Positions 1-8,411 of a DNA stretch of 64,000 bases are shown piece after piece. Below the pieces are notes generated by a model that was given only the letters and a program-made list of their open reading frames with translations, did not search any database and was not told the origin of the DNA. Made by a program: the position numbers and the translations under genes. The stretch spans positions 118,265 through 182,264 of the forward strand of contig NZ_PSTQ01000008.1 in assembly GCF_002931075.1 (NCBI RefSeq). Direction: 5' to 3'. Source of the DNA: Pseudoclavibacter sp. AY1F1. GTDB lineage: Bacteria; Actinomycetota; Actinomycetes; Actinomycetales; Microbacteriaceae. The first letter of the stretch is position 1. Every line of letters starts with the position of its first letter.

Positions 1-1066
1 GGATCAGGAGACCGGAGACGAGGACATCGAACGCACGCTTGAGCAGCAGGCCCATACGCGTGAACTTCGGGGAGTCGACGTGCAGCAGCGGGAGTCCGGC
101 GACAGGTCGGGTGACGATGCGAGGGCCACCCACATCCAGCAGACCCGGCGCAACGATAAGGAAGTGACGGTCGGGGTCGAGGTCCCAGCCGACCTCGCGG
201 AGCCACTGCGTCGATGTGACGTCGTTGCCCGCGATGACGACGGTGTCGGCGCCGATGGCGTCAAGCGAACCGGCGAGATCCTCGGGGTTGCCACCGATCG
301 GCACCTCAGTGCCGGGCAGGAAGTCGGGAGCGTTCGGGTCGAGCTCACCGCTCTTCCCGTCGATGAGGCAAGCGCCGACGACGTTGTAGCCGGCCGCGTC
401 GCGACGAGAAAGATCGCGGTTGAGGTCGAGAACCGAGTAGCGCGAACCCACGAGCAGCACTCGTGCCTGTAGGTTGCCGCCCTTGCGCTGGCGCACCAGC
501 CACTGGCGGCCGATCCAACGCGACAGGATGAGCGCCACCGTGCCGACAGGGAAGGCGATCAGAACATAACCACGAGCCAGCTCGAACGCGGAGAGGTACG
601 CGAAGATCGACACGATTCCCGCGAGCATGAGCGACGCGTTGAAGACACCGCGGTACTCCTCGAAACCGGAGCCGAGGATGCGGTAGTCGCGAGTGTCGAA
701 GAGGGAGAGCATCCACGCCCAGCCGGCGACGATCACGGCGGAGACGAGCCAGTAGGAGACCTCGGTACTGAAAACGGCGTTAGCGCCAGACGGAACGGCG
801 GCGTTGCCGCCGCCGAGCCAGATGAGCTGCGCGCCGAGCATGACAATCGCGAGGACGGCCAGGTCAGTGAGCACAAGAAGACGGGCGTAGCCCTGGCGCC
901 AGTTCGCGCGACGCTTGATGCTGCGCTGAACGCGAGCCGACGGTTCAGCCGAGCTCTGCGCGAAGTGCGGCTCGACAGAGGGCACTGACTTGCTGTCGCG
1001 ATCGCTGTCCGTCGTGGTTACGACGGGGATCTGCGCAGTAGCTGGCCCTGAGGTGGGAGGCGTCAC
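1..1066 (-). CDS. Undecaprenyl-phosphate sugar transferase, N-terminal part (cut by window edge)
   Basis: The reading frame stays open from 1066 to the left edge, so the C-terminal catalytic part is missing. About 355 residues are visible. After a Ser/Thr-rich cytoplasmic start come several hydrophobic segments (for example around LLVLTDLAVLAIVMLG and YWLVSAVIVAGWAWML). A CoA-binding-like Rossmann region follows (ARVLLVGSRYSVLDL, later ADTVVIAGND). The last residues (FTRMGLLLKRAFDVLVSG) are the juxtamembrane start of the bacterial sugar transferase domain of the WbaP/CpsE family. These enzymes move a sugar phosphate from a nucleotide sugar to undecaprenyl phosphate, the first step of exopolysaccharide assembly at the inner face of the membrane. 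The GTG start at 1066 is chosen because GGAG lies 5 bases before it; an in-frame GTG at about 1102 lacks this. The divergent neighbour is an LCP protein, which fits envelope-glycan work. Confidence 0.85.
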   Translation of the reverse strand, partial: MTPPTSGPATAQIPVVTTTDSDRDSKSVPSVEPHFAQSSAEPSARVQRSIKRRANWRQGYARLLVLTDLAVLAIVMLGAQLIWLGGGNAAVPSGANAVFSTEVSYWLVSAVIVAGWAWMLSLFDTRDYRILGSGFEEYRGVFNASLMLAGIVSIFAYLSAFELARGYVLIAFPVGTVALILSRWIGRQWLVRQRKGGNLQARVLLVGSRYSVLDLNRDLSRRDAAGYNVVGACLIDGKSGELDPNAPDFLPGTEVPIGGNPEDLAGSLDAIGADTVVIAGNDVTSTQWLREVGWDLDPDRHFLIVAPGLLDVGGPRIVTRPVAGLPLLHVDSPKFTRMGLLLKRAFDVLVSGLLI

Positions 1067-1381
1067 GTGTGCTCCAATAAGAGATGAGTACTTTTTGGTG
1101 CGCACACCGCGTTGGGGACCGGGCATGCGCTTCGGGTCTCCACGGCCACTGGCCGCGCTCTGTCCGTGCCTGTGGGCTCGTCATAGAGATCCTGGGTGCC
1201 TCCTGAGAGTATCCCAACGTTCACGCATAACGAAAGGGTTACCCCGGTCTTTTTTGCGCATCTCTGGCGTGTTTTCCTGCCCGAAACATATTCGGTGTGC
1301 ATTCGCGTGCGTACACATGCAAAAGGACCGCGCCGGCGCCCGAATCGTGCCAGAAACCAGGCCCGTGACATACTCACCTGC
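1067..1381. other. Divergent intergenic region between sugar transferase and LCP gene
   Basis: These 315 bases separate two divergent envelope genes and must hold both promoters. An open frame continues upstream of 1382 on the plus strand, but its translation is Arg/Pro-rich and unlike LCP proteins, so I treat it as non-coding. I see no convincing -35/-10 pair. CATACT about 7 bases before the ATG at 1382 could be the -10 box of a leaderless transcript, since no ribosome binding site precedes that start. Confidence 0.4.
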
Positions 1382-2491
1382 ATGGAGCAGACCCCAGGCC
1401 AGGCTTCGTCGCGCCCCCAAAGCAACGACGACGCCCTCTCAGATCTCTTCGAGCACGACGCAGCCGGCGGCTCGGACGGCACCCGCCGAGGAGCCCGCAA
1501 CGAAGACAAGAAGAAGCGTCGCGGCCCGAAGATCCTTCTGTGGACGCTCGTCGGAATCCTCGTTGCGGCCGTTGCCGGCGCCGGGATCATCTGGTGGAAC
1601 GTGAACCAGGCGTTCAACGACGTCGAGAAGATCCCAGACGCTCTCCCCGACTACGAGGGCCGCCCCGAGCCCCTCACTACCGACGCCGGCACACCCATGA
1701 ACATCCTGCTCCTCGGCAGCGACTCACGCGCCCCAGGTAGTCCGTCGATCATGACCGACCTCGGCAGCCGCAGCGACACCATGATGCTTGTACACATTCC
1801 CGCGGACCGCAGCGACGTTCAAGTCATCTCAATCATGCGTGACAGCTGGCTCGCCATCCCGGGGCATGGAGAGGCCAAGATCAATGCGGCCCTCTCGTAC
1901 GGTGGCGTACCCCTGGTCGTCCAGACCGTCGAGGGGCTGCTCGGCCAGCGCATCGACCACGTTGCCGTTGTCGACTTCGACGGCTTCGCCGGCATCACGG
2001 ATGCACTCGGTGGAGTCACGATCAACAATGACGTCGCGTTCACGTCCTCCCACAAGGCAGGTCACCAGTTCGCGGCCGGTCCCATCACACTGAACGGCGA
2101 GGAGGCGCTCGCGTTCGTTCGTGAGCGTTACGCCTTCACTGACGGCGACTACCAGCGCGTCCGCAACCAGCAGGCGTGGGTGAAGGCAGTTCTCGACAAG
2201 ATGTTGACGACAGAGACCCTCACCAACCCTGGCAAGGTGCAGGACATCATCACGAAATTCTCCCCCTACATCGGCGTCGACGACACCTTTACGCTCCAGA
2301 CGATGATCGATCTTGGAGTCTCCATGCGCGACGTCCGAGGAAGCAACATCCGCAGCTTCACGCTCCCCACAAACGGCACCGGCATGGTCGGTGACCAGTC
2401 CGTGGTCTTCCTCGACACCGTCAGCATCGCCGAGCTCAAGAAGCACCTCGCCGCCGACACGGTGAGCGAATACCAGCCGACAGGTCGCTGA
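1382..2491 (+). CDS. LytR-CpsA-Psr (LCP) family glycopolymer ligase
   Basis: The protein has 369 residues: a charged cytoplasmic head, one transmembrane helix at about 51-72, and an extracellular LCP domain. Family motifs are clear: LLLGSDSR (109-116), GSRSDTMMLVHIP, SIMRDSW, KINAALSYGG, VDFDGF and RERYAFTDGDYQRVRNQQ. The Arg and Asp residues in these motifs bind the pyrophosphate of a polyprenyl-linked glycan. LCP enzymes attach wall teichoic acid, arabinogalactan or capsule to peptidoglycan. ATG 1382 is chosen over the longer frame from 1196 because the first 62 residues there look non-coding. No Shine-Dalgarno is visible, so the transcript may be leaderless. A strong hairpin follows the stop. 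The position beside a polyprenyl-phosphate sugar transferase suggests it attaches the product of that pathway. Confidence 0.9.
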   Translation: MEQTPGQASSRPQSNDDALSDLFEHDAAGGSDGTRRGARNEDKKKRRGPKILLWTLVGILVAAVAGAGIIWWNVNQAFNDVEKIPDALPDYEGRPEPLTTDAGTPMNILLLGSDSRAPGSPSIMTDLGSRSDTMMLVHIPADRSDVQVISIMRDSWLAIPGHGEAKINAALSYGGVPLVVQTVEGLLGQRIDHVAVVDFDGFAGITDALGGVTINNDVAFTSSHKAGHQFAAGPITLNGEEALAFVRERYAFTDGDYQRVRNQQAWVKAVLDKMLTTETLTNPGKVQDIITKFSPYIGVDDTFTLQTMIDLGVSMRDVRGSNIRSFTLPTNGTGMVGDQSVVFLDTVSIAELKKHLAADTVSEYQPTGR

Positions 2492-2510
2492 CCGCTCGTC
2501 CGCTGCTCAT

Positions 2511-2542
2511 CGCCCCGCGCATCCACTCGGATGCGCGGGGCG
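2511..2542. terminator. Perfect 14-bp hairpin terminator between convergent genes
   Basis: CGCCCCGCGCATCC, loop ACTC, then the exact reverse complement GGATGCGCGGGGCG. It lies 19 bases after the LCP stop and 38 bases from the end of the convergent Tat-exported gene, so it can serve both strands. Only a short T-rich stretch follows. Confidence 0.85.
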
Positions 2543-2579
2543 ATTCGTTTGCGCTGCGTTTCACCTATCTCAAGGAAAT

Positions 2580-3107
2580 TCAAGTCCCGCTGCAGAGGAT
2601 CAGTGTCGAGGACACTGAGGCGGCTGATTTCGCGCCGGTCCCGATGTACCCGCTCGGGAGGGACACGACCGCGTTCATGGCGAAGGCGACGCTGATCGAG
2701 AGCGTCGTTCGCAGCGCCAGGGTCGCGCCCGCCGGGAGCGGAGAAGTGAGGACCGCCTGCCGCGCGGTGCCGCTGAGCGTCGTGATCGACGCCGTGCCGC
2801 CCGAGGCACTGAACGTGCCAATGTTCGCGATTCCGCTTCCGATGATCGTGATCGTGGTGTTGACCGGCAGCGGAACGGTCGAGGATGCGCTCAGGGTGAA
2901 ACCTGGCCCGATCACACCAAGAACCCCGCAGCTGCCGCGGTTCACGTACGCCCCTACGTCGATATCCGCGCTCGTCGACGCCGACGCGAGCGGCGCGGCG
3001 ATAGCTGTCGCGATCGCCGGCACCGCCCAGGCGGTGTTCCGAATCAACGATCGGCGATCGGTGGGCTTCTCGAGGGCTCTGTGACGGGACGCGAAGGAAT
3101 TCTGCAC
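2580..3107 (-). CDS. Tat-exported protein of unknown function
   Basis: A 175-residue protein with a Tat-type signal: DRRSLIRNTAWAVP (RR at 18-19), a hydrophobic Ala/Ile stretch, and an ASA-type cleavage site near residue 43. The mature part (about 130 residues) is rich in Ser, Thr, Gly, Ile and Val with alternating polar and hydrophobic residues, as in a secreted beta-sandwich. I do not recognise the family. The signal core (AW-x-x-P, then AAP-A-AS) recurs in the products at 3279-4088 and 15754-16350, and partly at 47179-47430. The start is GTG 3107, preceded by AAAGG. It lies 171 bases downstream of the second Tat gene, with a hairpin between them, so it probably has its own transcript. Confidence 0.75.
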   Translation of the reverse strand: MQNSFASRHRALEKPTDRRSLIRNTAWAVPAIATAIAAPLASASTSADIDVGAYVNRGSCGVLGVIGPGFTLSASSTVPLPVNTTITIIGSGIANIGTFSASGGTASITTLSGTARQAVLTSPLPAGATLALRTTLSISVAFAMNAVVSLPSGYIGTGAKSAASVSSTLILCSGT

Positions 3108-3234
3108 GGCAGGCCTTTACTCAATGGGAGAAATTGGAGCAGGACAAGTGGTGCATGCGCCGAGGGAAACACGACGCACAGAGGTTCAGATAGTAAACGC
3201 CCCGTTCGCCAACAGCAAGGCGCAGAGACACATC

Positions 3235-3265
3235 TGCCCCACGCACGGGAGCCATGCGTGGGGCA
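3235..3265 (-). terminator. Hairpin terminator after the 3279-4088 gene
   Basis: Perfect 11-bp inverted repeat TGCCCCACGCA / TGCGTGGGGCA with a 9-base loop, starting 14 bases past the stop of the minus-strand Tat-exported gene. No long T run follows. Confidence 0.7.
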
Positions 3266-3278
3266 AACGAAGCTTCGG

Positions 3279-4088
3279 CTAGCCGCAGGTCGTATTGAAC
3301 GTCATGTTGCCGAGGAACACGCCCTGGCCCTGGGCAGCGGCCGTTGTGCCGTTCCATGAGTTGTAGCGGAGGCGGAACGAGGAAATCGTTCCAGGAATCG
3401 TAACGACCAGTGAGTTCGCCGTCGTGATCACACCACTGGCCGCGTTTTCGACGTTGGCTCGCCAAGGGTTCGCGGCCGTGCCGGCGCCCTGCACCTGGGA
3501 CCCGACGGCCGTGGACGTGGCCGTGAGCGCGGTGCCGGCGACCGTGGTGAGCGTGACGGCATCGTTGTACGTAGCAGCCCGAGTGATGCCCTCCAGACGG
3601 AAGGACAATCCGGTCACGGGACGCGAGAAGCTGATGTCGACCGTCTGTCCGCGCACGGGCGTCTCGGTGGCCACGCTGGTGCCCGTCACCGTCTGCACGA
3701 TGGCGAACTTGCCAGGGGCGATCGTGTTGTTCCCGTCGAAGTTGCGCGCGTCGCGGGCGTAGGTGCCCCCGGTGGTGGCGCTCACGATGGAGCTGCTGCT
3801 GAACGTGACGTTGACGGGGGTGGTGGTGAAGCCGTTGACAGCGGGAAGCACGACGTTGGCGGAACCGGCAGTGGTCGAGCTCCCGGCGCCGCGAACGTAA
3901 TTCACGGGCGAAGCGCCAACGGCCGAGAATCGCACCGCACCGGTGTAGGTCTGGACGCACGGCGACGCAGACGCGGCGGGAGTCGCAACCGCAATGGCCA
4001 TGACGGGCACGCTCCAGGCGGCACTCTTGATGACACCGCGACGGTTGAGGGGTTCGGAAGCGGGAGCAAACACTGGGCGCTCAGGCAT
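3279..4088 (-). CDS. Tat-exported beta-rich protein of unknown function
   Basis: A 269-residue protein starting with LNRRGVIKSAAWSVPVMAIA (RR at 16-17) and an ASA cleavage site near residue 41. The mature part begins and ends with an isolated Cys (PCVQT near the start, NTTCG at the end), which could form one disulfide. In between are Thr/Val/Ser-rich beta-strand patterns, including VDISFSRPVTGLSFRLEGI and ISSFRLRYNSWNG, like secreted beta-sandwich adhesins or lectins. I cannot assign a family. It lies downstream of, and in the same direction as, the AraC-type regulator at 4292-5221, with 203 bases between, so it may have its own promoter. The ATG at 4088 has no clear ribosome binding site. 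Confidence 0.8.
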   Translation of the reverse strand: MPERPVFAPASEPLNRRGVIKSAAWSVPVMAIAVATPAASASPCVQTYTGAVRFSAVGASPVNYVRGAGSSTTAGSANVVLPAVNGFTTTPVNVTFSSSSIVSATTGGTYARDARNFDGNNTIAPGKFAIVQTVTGTSVATETPVRGQTVDISFSRPVTGLSFRLEGITRAATYNDAVTLTTVAGTALTATSTAVGSQVQGAGTAANPWRANVENAASGVITTANSLVVTIPGTISSFRLRYNSWNGTTAAAQGQGVFLGNMTFNTTCG

Positions 4089-4291
4089 AAAGGTATCCGT
4101 TCATTTGGGACCGGCGGAGATGCTGCAGTCCACGAGGGGGGGGGAATCAAGTACAGGGGAATCGCCCGAGTATCTCGGGCACAACAGCACCGTAGGTCGT
4201 GTTTGTGAACTCAATCGAGCGGTGCGGAAATAGTGCTGGAAAAACGCAAACCGGATGGTCGCTCGGCACGAACTGCTCGGTCTGGTCAAAT
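4089..4291 (-). promoter_or_regulatory. Upstream region of the Tat-exported gene with a G9/C9 tract
   Basis: The 203 bases upstream of the gene at 3279-4088 contain a run of nine G on the plus strand (4136-4144), 48 bases before the ATG. A 7-bp hairpin GCCCGAG/CTCGGGC lies at 4164-4180. I see no firm -10/-35 pair. The homopolymer could vary in length and alter promoter spacing, but that is inference. Confidence 0.35.
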
Positions 4292-5221
4292 TTATGGGCT
4301 GATCGTGACCAGAGGACGAGGCGGGCGCTCTTCAGCATTGAGCTCGCTGAGAGCTGCCCGCATGAACTTGGCGGAGGTGAAGCCAGAGCGCGTTGCTGCG
4401 AGCGCAGGGTCGCAGTCCGGATCGTCGTCGAGCAGAATGCTGGCGAGTTCAGCTCGACTGCGTCTGATGACGCGAACAACCTTTTCGTCGGCCTGCTGGA
4501 AGACGGCTTGCAACTTGCGTTCAGAGACTCCGAACTCGATCGCGACCTTTCCAGGTGTCAGTGCCTGATCGACGGCGTGAACACGAATGAATCGCAGCGC
4601 CTCTTCCCGAAGATCCGCGTGATCGTCCCGCGGCATGACCCACTGCTTGAGGAGCGAGCGAGCGACCGCATCAGCGGCGTCTTGAAGCTCCCGCCCCACT
4701 CGGGACGAACTCGGCGGGAGTGCTTGGGCCAGACCGAAACACGCGCCGAACGCGAAAGCGTTGAGCGAGGGCTCCGGCAGCATGTGAATTGCTGGCTCAT
4801 CCGGACGGCGCATCGTCAACCCAAGCATGCTCTTGATACTGAACACCAGCACATCGCTCTGGTCGTCGAACGCTTGGAAGCGGATGGTTTCGGCCCCCGG
4901 CCGCAAGGCCACCACTGCTCCTCTGTCCAGCGTCGCGCTCATACGACCGACGCTCAGCCGCACCTCTCCACTGTTCACGAAAAGGAACAGGCTGCGCGCT
5001 TGGCGCTCAGGCAGATCGCGAAGAAAGGTCGCTTCTACCGGTGAGCACTCGAGCCAGGTAGAGATGAAGTTTGGCCCACGAAGCGCACTGATACTGATCC
5101 GGGTCGGAACTGCGGCCTGCGAAAAGCGCACGCCCGCGTGAGCTGCGGCGCGAGCGAATGGAGGCGGCTGGTCGGTGTTGAGCCAGTTGCCTCGTATGCG
5201 TTCGAACTCCTGCTGCGTCAT
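4292..5221 (-). CDS. AraC-family transcriptional regulator
   Basis: A 309-residue protein. The N-terminal two thirds resemble an AraC-type ligand-binding cupin (LFLFVNSGEVRLSVGR, RGAVVALRPG). The C-terminal part carries the double helix-turn-helix: ALRFIRVHAVDQALTPGKVA, FGVSERKLQAVFQQ, then a degenerate second helix pair ending FTSAKFMRAALSELNAEE. The DPALAATRSGFTSAKFMRA stretch matches the usual IA-x-x-x-GF-x-(S/D) second helix but is less canonical. The substrate is unknown. Its position directly upstream of two Tat-exported proteins on the same strand suggests it controls them. No Shine-Dalgarno is obvious at ATG 5221. Confidence 0.75.
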   Translation of the reverse strand: MTQQEFERIRGNWLNTDQPPPFARAAAHAGVRFSQAAVPTRISISALRGPNFISTWLECSPVEATFLRDLPERQARSLFLFVNSGEVRLSVGRMSATLDRGAVVALRPGAETIRFQAFDDQSDVLVFSIKSMLGLTMRRPDEPAIHMLPEPSLNAFAFGACFGLAQALPPSSSRVGRELQDAADAVARSLLKQWVMPRDDHADLREEALRFIRVHAVDQALTPGKVAIEFGVSERKLQAVFQQADEKVVRVIRRSRAELASILLDDDPDCDPALAATRSGFTSAKFMRAALSELNAEERPPRPLVTISP

Positions 5222-5555
5222 GAATTCGAGTCGATTTCCTCACTCACCCAGCGATTCGGCACCTGCCGAGCAGGTGCCGTTCGCAGGCGTCTCGGTTGCC
5301 GCATGGACGCGAACACTTCATCCGGTACTCCATCCATTCGTCCCGCACCATCTGTCCCCACCGTCCGAGGACACCCGTCAGAGGCAGACGGTGGACTCGC
5401 GGTCGACGCGCATCTGCGAGATGAAGATCGTCTGGGGCACTCGAGATGCCATCTGAGGGGATGCGACCACCCTAGTGAGCCCCATACGAAACTCGCTAGC
5501 TAGGCTAGGTAAATGGACAGTGAAGTTGCAAACGGAAGTAACGCACGCCCACACA
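5222..5555. other. Intergenic region upstream of the AraC-type regulator
   Basis: These 334 bases lie between the AraC-type gene and the end of the GH114-like gene, both on the minus strand, so they should hold the regulator promoter. Near 5500-5515 there is a CTAG-rich repeat (CTAGCTAGGCTAGG). Open frames here have atypical Ser/Arg/Pro-rich translations and I do not support any of them. Confidence 0.4.
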
Positions 5556-6404
5556 TCAGCACTGCTCTCGGTGGTAGAGATCGCTCCCCGGTGCAGTGAG
5601 GTCTCGGTCGCGGATGACCGTGAGCGGAGCCCGATCCGGGTCACCACACACCGCATCCGTCGAGATCTGTACATCCGCCCCCGGCGCCGGCAGGTTGTCG
5701 ATGTACTCGATCTGCAGCACGCGCTCGCCATAGGCCCTCGAGTAGCTCGCGCATTCGCCGTACGCGCTGCATTCCTCGGTGACTGCGAAGTCGAACCCGA
5801 GCTCGTCGCGGCCCCGTTCGGCGAGTTCGGCGGCGTTCTTCTGCCCGATCGCGAGGCCGGATGCGTGCGCCGCGTCGACGTAGGCGCGTGCAAGGTCCAG
5901 CGCCCCGGCCTCATCGATACCGTCGAAGCGAGTAAAGGTGTCGAGGTTGTCGATCTCGACGGCGTCGAAACCCGACTCCGCGCATCCCGCGATGATCGGC
6001 GATATCACCTCGAGGATGCCGTCGCGTTGCTCGCTGGTCGACGGGTCGAGGACGTACTCGTCCGGCCAGTCGGGGTCGATGACAGGCTCTCCTGAAGAGT
6101 CCTGCAGCAGCAGGTCCGGGCGCTCGGCCAACCATTCGGCCGACTCCCCCGGCTGCGTCTGGAAACCGTTGACGTAGCAGATGCTGTAAGCGCCGGGTTC
6201 GGGGGCTGCACTCGAATCGCGGGCTACGACGTCGATGCCGCCCTCGATCTCGTAGGGCTCACCCAACTGGTAGTCGAAAGTGCCAGCCGTGGGCGGCAGG
6301 GCCAATGATGAGACAGCGCCGTTCTGTGCGCATCCGCTCAGGGACATGCTCAGCAACGTCGCGGCGGCAAGCACGATCGGGGGCAAGGCGTGGCAGGAGC
6401 GCAT
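5556..6404 (-). CDS. Lipoprotein of the GH114 (endo-alpha-1,4-polygalactosaminidase / TM1410) fold
   Basis: A 282-residue lipoprotein: a short hydrophobic signal and lipobox LSGC (Cys 25), then a TIM-barrel-like domain. The motifs GAYSICYVNGFQTQ, a DPSTSEQRDGIL turn, FDAVEIDNLDTF (about 146-157, the putative acidic active-site strand) and FAVTEECSAYGEC match the GH114/spherulin-4-like family. Characterised members cleave alpha-1,4-galactosamine polymers, and many are uncharacterised. The ATG at 6404 is chosen because it gives a compact lipoprotein signal; the longer frame from 6572 runs into the neighbouring gene. It lies 61 bases after the ABC ATPase gene in the same direction, so it may be the last gene of that operon. 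A role with Amadori compounds is not obvious. Confidence 0.8.
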   Translation of the reverse strand: MRSCHALPPIVLAAATLLSMSLSGCAQNGAVSSLALPPTAGTFDYQLGEPYEIEGGIDVVARDSSAAPEPGAYSICYVNGFQTQPGESAEWLAERPDLLLQDSSGEPVIDPDWPDEYVLDPSTSEQRDGILEVISPIIAGCAESGFDAVEIDNLDTFTRFDGIDEAGALDLARAYVDAAHASGLAIGQKNAAELAERGRDELGFDFAVTEECSAYGECASYSRAYGERVLQIEYIDNLPAPGADVQISTDAVCGDPDRAPLTVIRDRDLTAPGSDLYHREQC

Positions 6405-6465
6405 GAAGACATCATGAGCCACCACGGCTTCGCCGAGCAGAGCGGGCTCGGCGAAGCCAGCGGTG

Positions 6466-7629
6466 TCACCTGTCGTCGCGCAGCAGGACTCCGTCAGAGA
6501 CGCTCCAGTGGAGTACACCCTGCTCCCCTGCACCCGGCACTCCGACATTGCTGTCGGTGCGAACCAGCGCACTTGAACCGTCTGGCAAGTCGATGACGAT
6601 TCGCCACGCGGACCCCAGGTAGGTGACAGTCGAGACGGTCACCGGAAGGAAGTTCCTGTTCGTGCCTGAGGACGCTTCGCGAGTTCTGGAAAGCGACAGC
6701 TTCTCGGGTCGTATGAGCAGCGCCACCTTCGTGTCGTTCAGCACTTGAGTCGTACGCAGTTCGTGGCCTGCGAAGAGAACGACGGTGCCTTCGCTTCCCC
6801 CATCGGAGGAACGCACTGAGCTCCCGTAGAGCACGGTGGATTCACCGAGGAAAGTGCCCACGAACAGCGTCGCCGGGCGCTCGTACAGCTCAACGCCTGT
6901 CCCGACCTGCTCAATCTTCCCGTTGTTGAAGACCGCGATGCGGTCAGACATCGACAGCGCTTCCTCCTGGTCGTGCGTAACGTAGACGAACGTCGAACCG
7001 ACCTCGGTGTGGATGCGCTTGATCTCCGCTTGCAGCCAATCGCGCAGCTTCTTGTCGAGAGCGCCGAGCGGTTCGTCCATGAGCAGCACCGAGGGGCTGT
7101 AGACGAGTGCACGAGCCAGGGCGACACGCTGCTGCTGACCGCCGGAGAGCTCACCCGGGAAACGATCACCGTACTCGGTCATGCGAACCATGGCGAGTGC
7201 ATCTTCGACCATGACCGCGCGCTTGGCCTTGGAGATCTTCCGCACACGAAGCGGGAACTCGACGTTGGCACGGACGCTGAGGTGCGGGAACAGGGCGTAG
7301 TTCTGAAACACCATGCCGATGTCGCGCCTGTGGGCAGGGACTCTGGCGACTGACTCGCCATGGATCTTGAGTTCACCGCTGGTCACCTCCGTGAACCCGG
7401 CGATCATGCTCAATGTGGTGGTCTTCCCGGAGCCACTGGGTCCGAGGAACGTCATGAACTCACCCGGGCGGATGGTCAGGTCGATCTGATCGACCACCGC
7501 CTTCTTGCCATAGGTCTTGGTCAGATCGATGATCGAGATCCCCGCAGGATCCCGTTCCTCGAACCGTCCCGCAGCGTTCGTCTCAAGCTCGACTGCCTGC
7601 GCGTCCTTCTGAACCTCGCGTGTGCTCAT
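6466..7629 (-). CDS. ABC importer ATP-binding protein (PotA type)
   Basis: The 387 residues include Walker A GPSGSGKTT (63-71), Q-loop VFQNYALFPHLSV, signature LSGGQQQRVALARAL, Walker B LLMDEPLGALD and H-loop YVTHDQEEALSMSD. A C-terminal TOBE-like regulatory domain follows (FVGTFLGEST, LLIRPEKLSLSR). This is the cytoplasmic motor of a polyamine/opine/spermidine-type (CUT1-like) importer. Its ATG overlaps the stop of the upstream permease gene by 4 bases, so the two are translationally coupled. It closes the operon that starts with the FrlB-like gene at 12354, so the cargo is probably an Amadori compound rather than a polyamine. Confidence 0.93.
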   Translation of the reverse strand: MSTREVQKDAQAVELETNAAGRFEERDPAGISIIDLTKTYGKKAVVDQIDLTIRPGEFMTFLGPSGSGKTTTLSMIAGFTEVTSGELKIHGESVARVPAHRRDIGMVFQNYALFPHLSVRANVEFPLRVRKISKAKRAVMVEDALAMVRMTEYGDRFPGELSGGQQQRVALARALVYSPSVLLMDEPLGALDKKLRDWLQAEIKRIHTEVGSTFVYVTHDQEEALSMSDRIAVFNNGKIEQVGTGVELYERPATLFVGTFLGESTVLYGSSVRSSDGGSEGTVVLFAGHELRTTQVLNDTKVALLIRPEKLSLSRTREASSGTNRNFLPVTVSTVTYLGSAWRIVIDLPDGSSALVRTDSNVGVPGAGEQGVLHWSVSDGVLLRDDR

Positions 7630-8411
7630 GCCTGTTGCCTTTTCCTGTTGACGAACCTCAGCTGAGCGACGGACACAGCGAGGATCGAGAAGACGGTGAC
7701 GATCACGGAAACGGCCGCGACCGTGGGATCCGTGTCCTGAGTCACACTGCGGAAAACCTTGACGGGAAGCGTCTGGAGTCCGGGCGACTGGATAAAGAGG
7801 GACACGATGACCTCGTCAAACGAGGTGACGAAGGCGAAGAGAGCACCAGCCCCGACGCCGGGTGCGATGAGTGGCAGCACGATCCGGAAGAAGGTCGTGG
7901 TGCGGTTCGCGCCGAGACTCGCAGCCGCGAGCTCGAGCCGCGAGTCGACGCCCTCAAGGCTGGTGAGAACGTTGACGATGACAAAAGGCAAAGCCAGCAC
8001 GGTGTGCGCGAGCACGAAGCCAGGTACGGTGCCGAGCAGCCCGAACTGCAGGAACACCGCGTAGAGGCCGACCGCGAGCACGATGCCCGGGATCATCATG
8101 GGCGTCAGCAGATACCCCTCAAAGAGGGCCCGACCTCGGATGCGCATCTTTGACAACCCGAACGCCGCGAGCGTGCCGGTCACCGTCGCGATGATCGTCG
8201 CGAGCACTCCCACCTGGAGTGAGAGCAGGAGCGAGCGGACCCACGTGAGATCGGTGAAAAAGTTCTCGTACCACTGGAGCGAGAACCCCTTCGCGGGGAA
8301 GTTGAACGACGCCGTCTCGCTGAACGAGATGGGTACGAGCACGAGAGTCGGGAGGATGAGCCACGCGGCGACCAGTCCGCTGATGATGCCGAGCACGACC
8401 TTGAGCTTCAC
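7626..8411 (-). CDS. ABC importer permease (PotC/YdcV type)
   Basis: A 261-residue membrane protein with about six transmembrane helices. The EAA-type cytoplasmic loop (ELAAASLGANRTTTFFRIVLPLIAPGVGAG) contacts the ATPase. Start chosen at GTG 8411 (VKLKVVLG) because it overlaps the upstream permease stop by 4 bases and the first helix follows directly. The longer frame to 9104 is read from the wrong frame of the upstream gene. It is one of the two permeases of the importer. Confidence 0.9.
   Translation of the reverse strand: MKLKVVLGIISGLVAAWLILPTLVLVPISFSETASFNFPAKGFSLQWYENFFTDLTWVRSLLLSLQVGVLATIIATVTGTLAAFGLSKMRIRGRALFEGYLLTPMMIPGIVLAVGLYAVFLQFGLLGTVPGFVLAHTVLALPFVIVNVLTSLEGVDSRLELAAASLGANRTTTFFRIVLPLIAPGVGAGALFAFVTSFDEVIVSLFIQSPGLQTLPVKVFRSVTQDTDPTVAAVSVIVTVFSILAVSVAQLRFVNRKRQQA

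Noticed and set aside
1196..1381. 62-codon N-terminal extension of the LCP protein
   Set aside because: Its translation is Arg/Cys/Pro-rich with no similarity to LCP proteins, and ATG 1382 gives a normal cytoplasmic head and helix.
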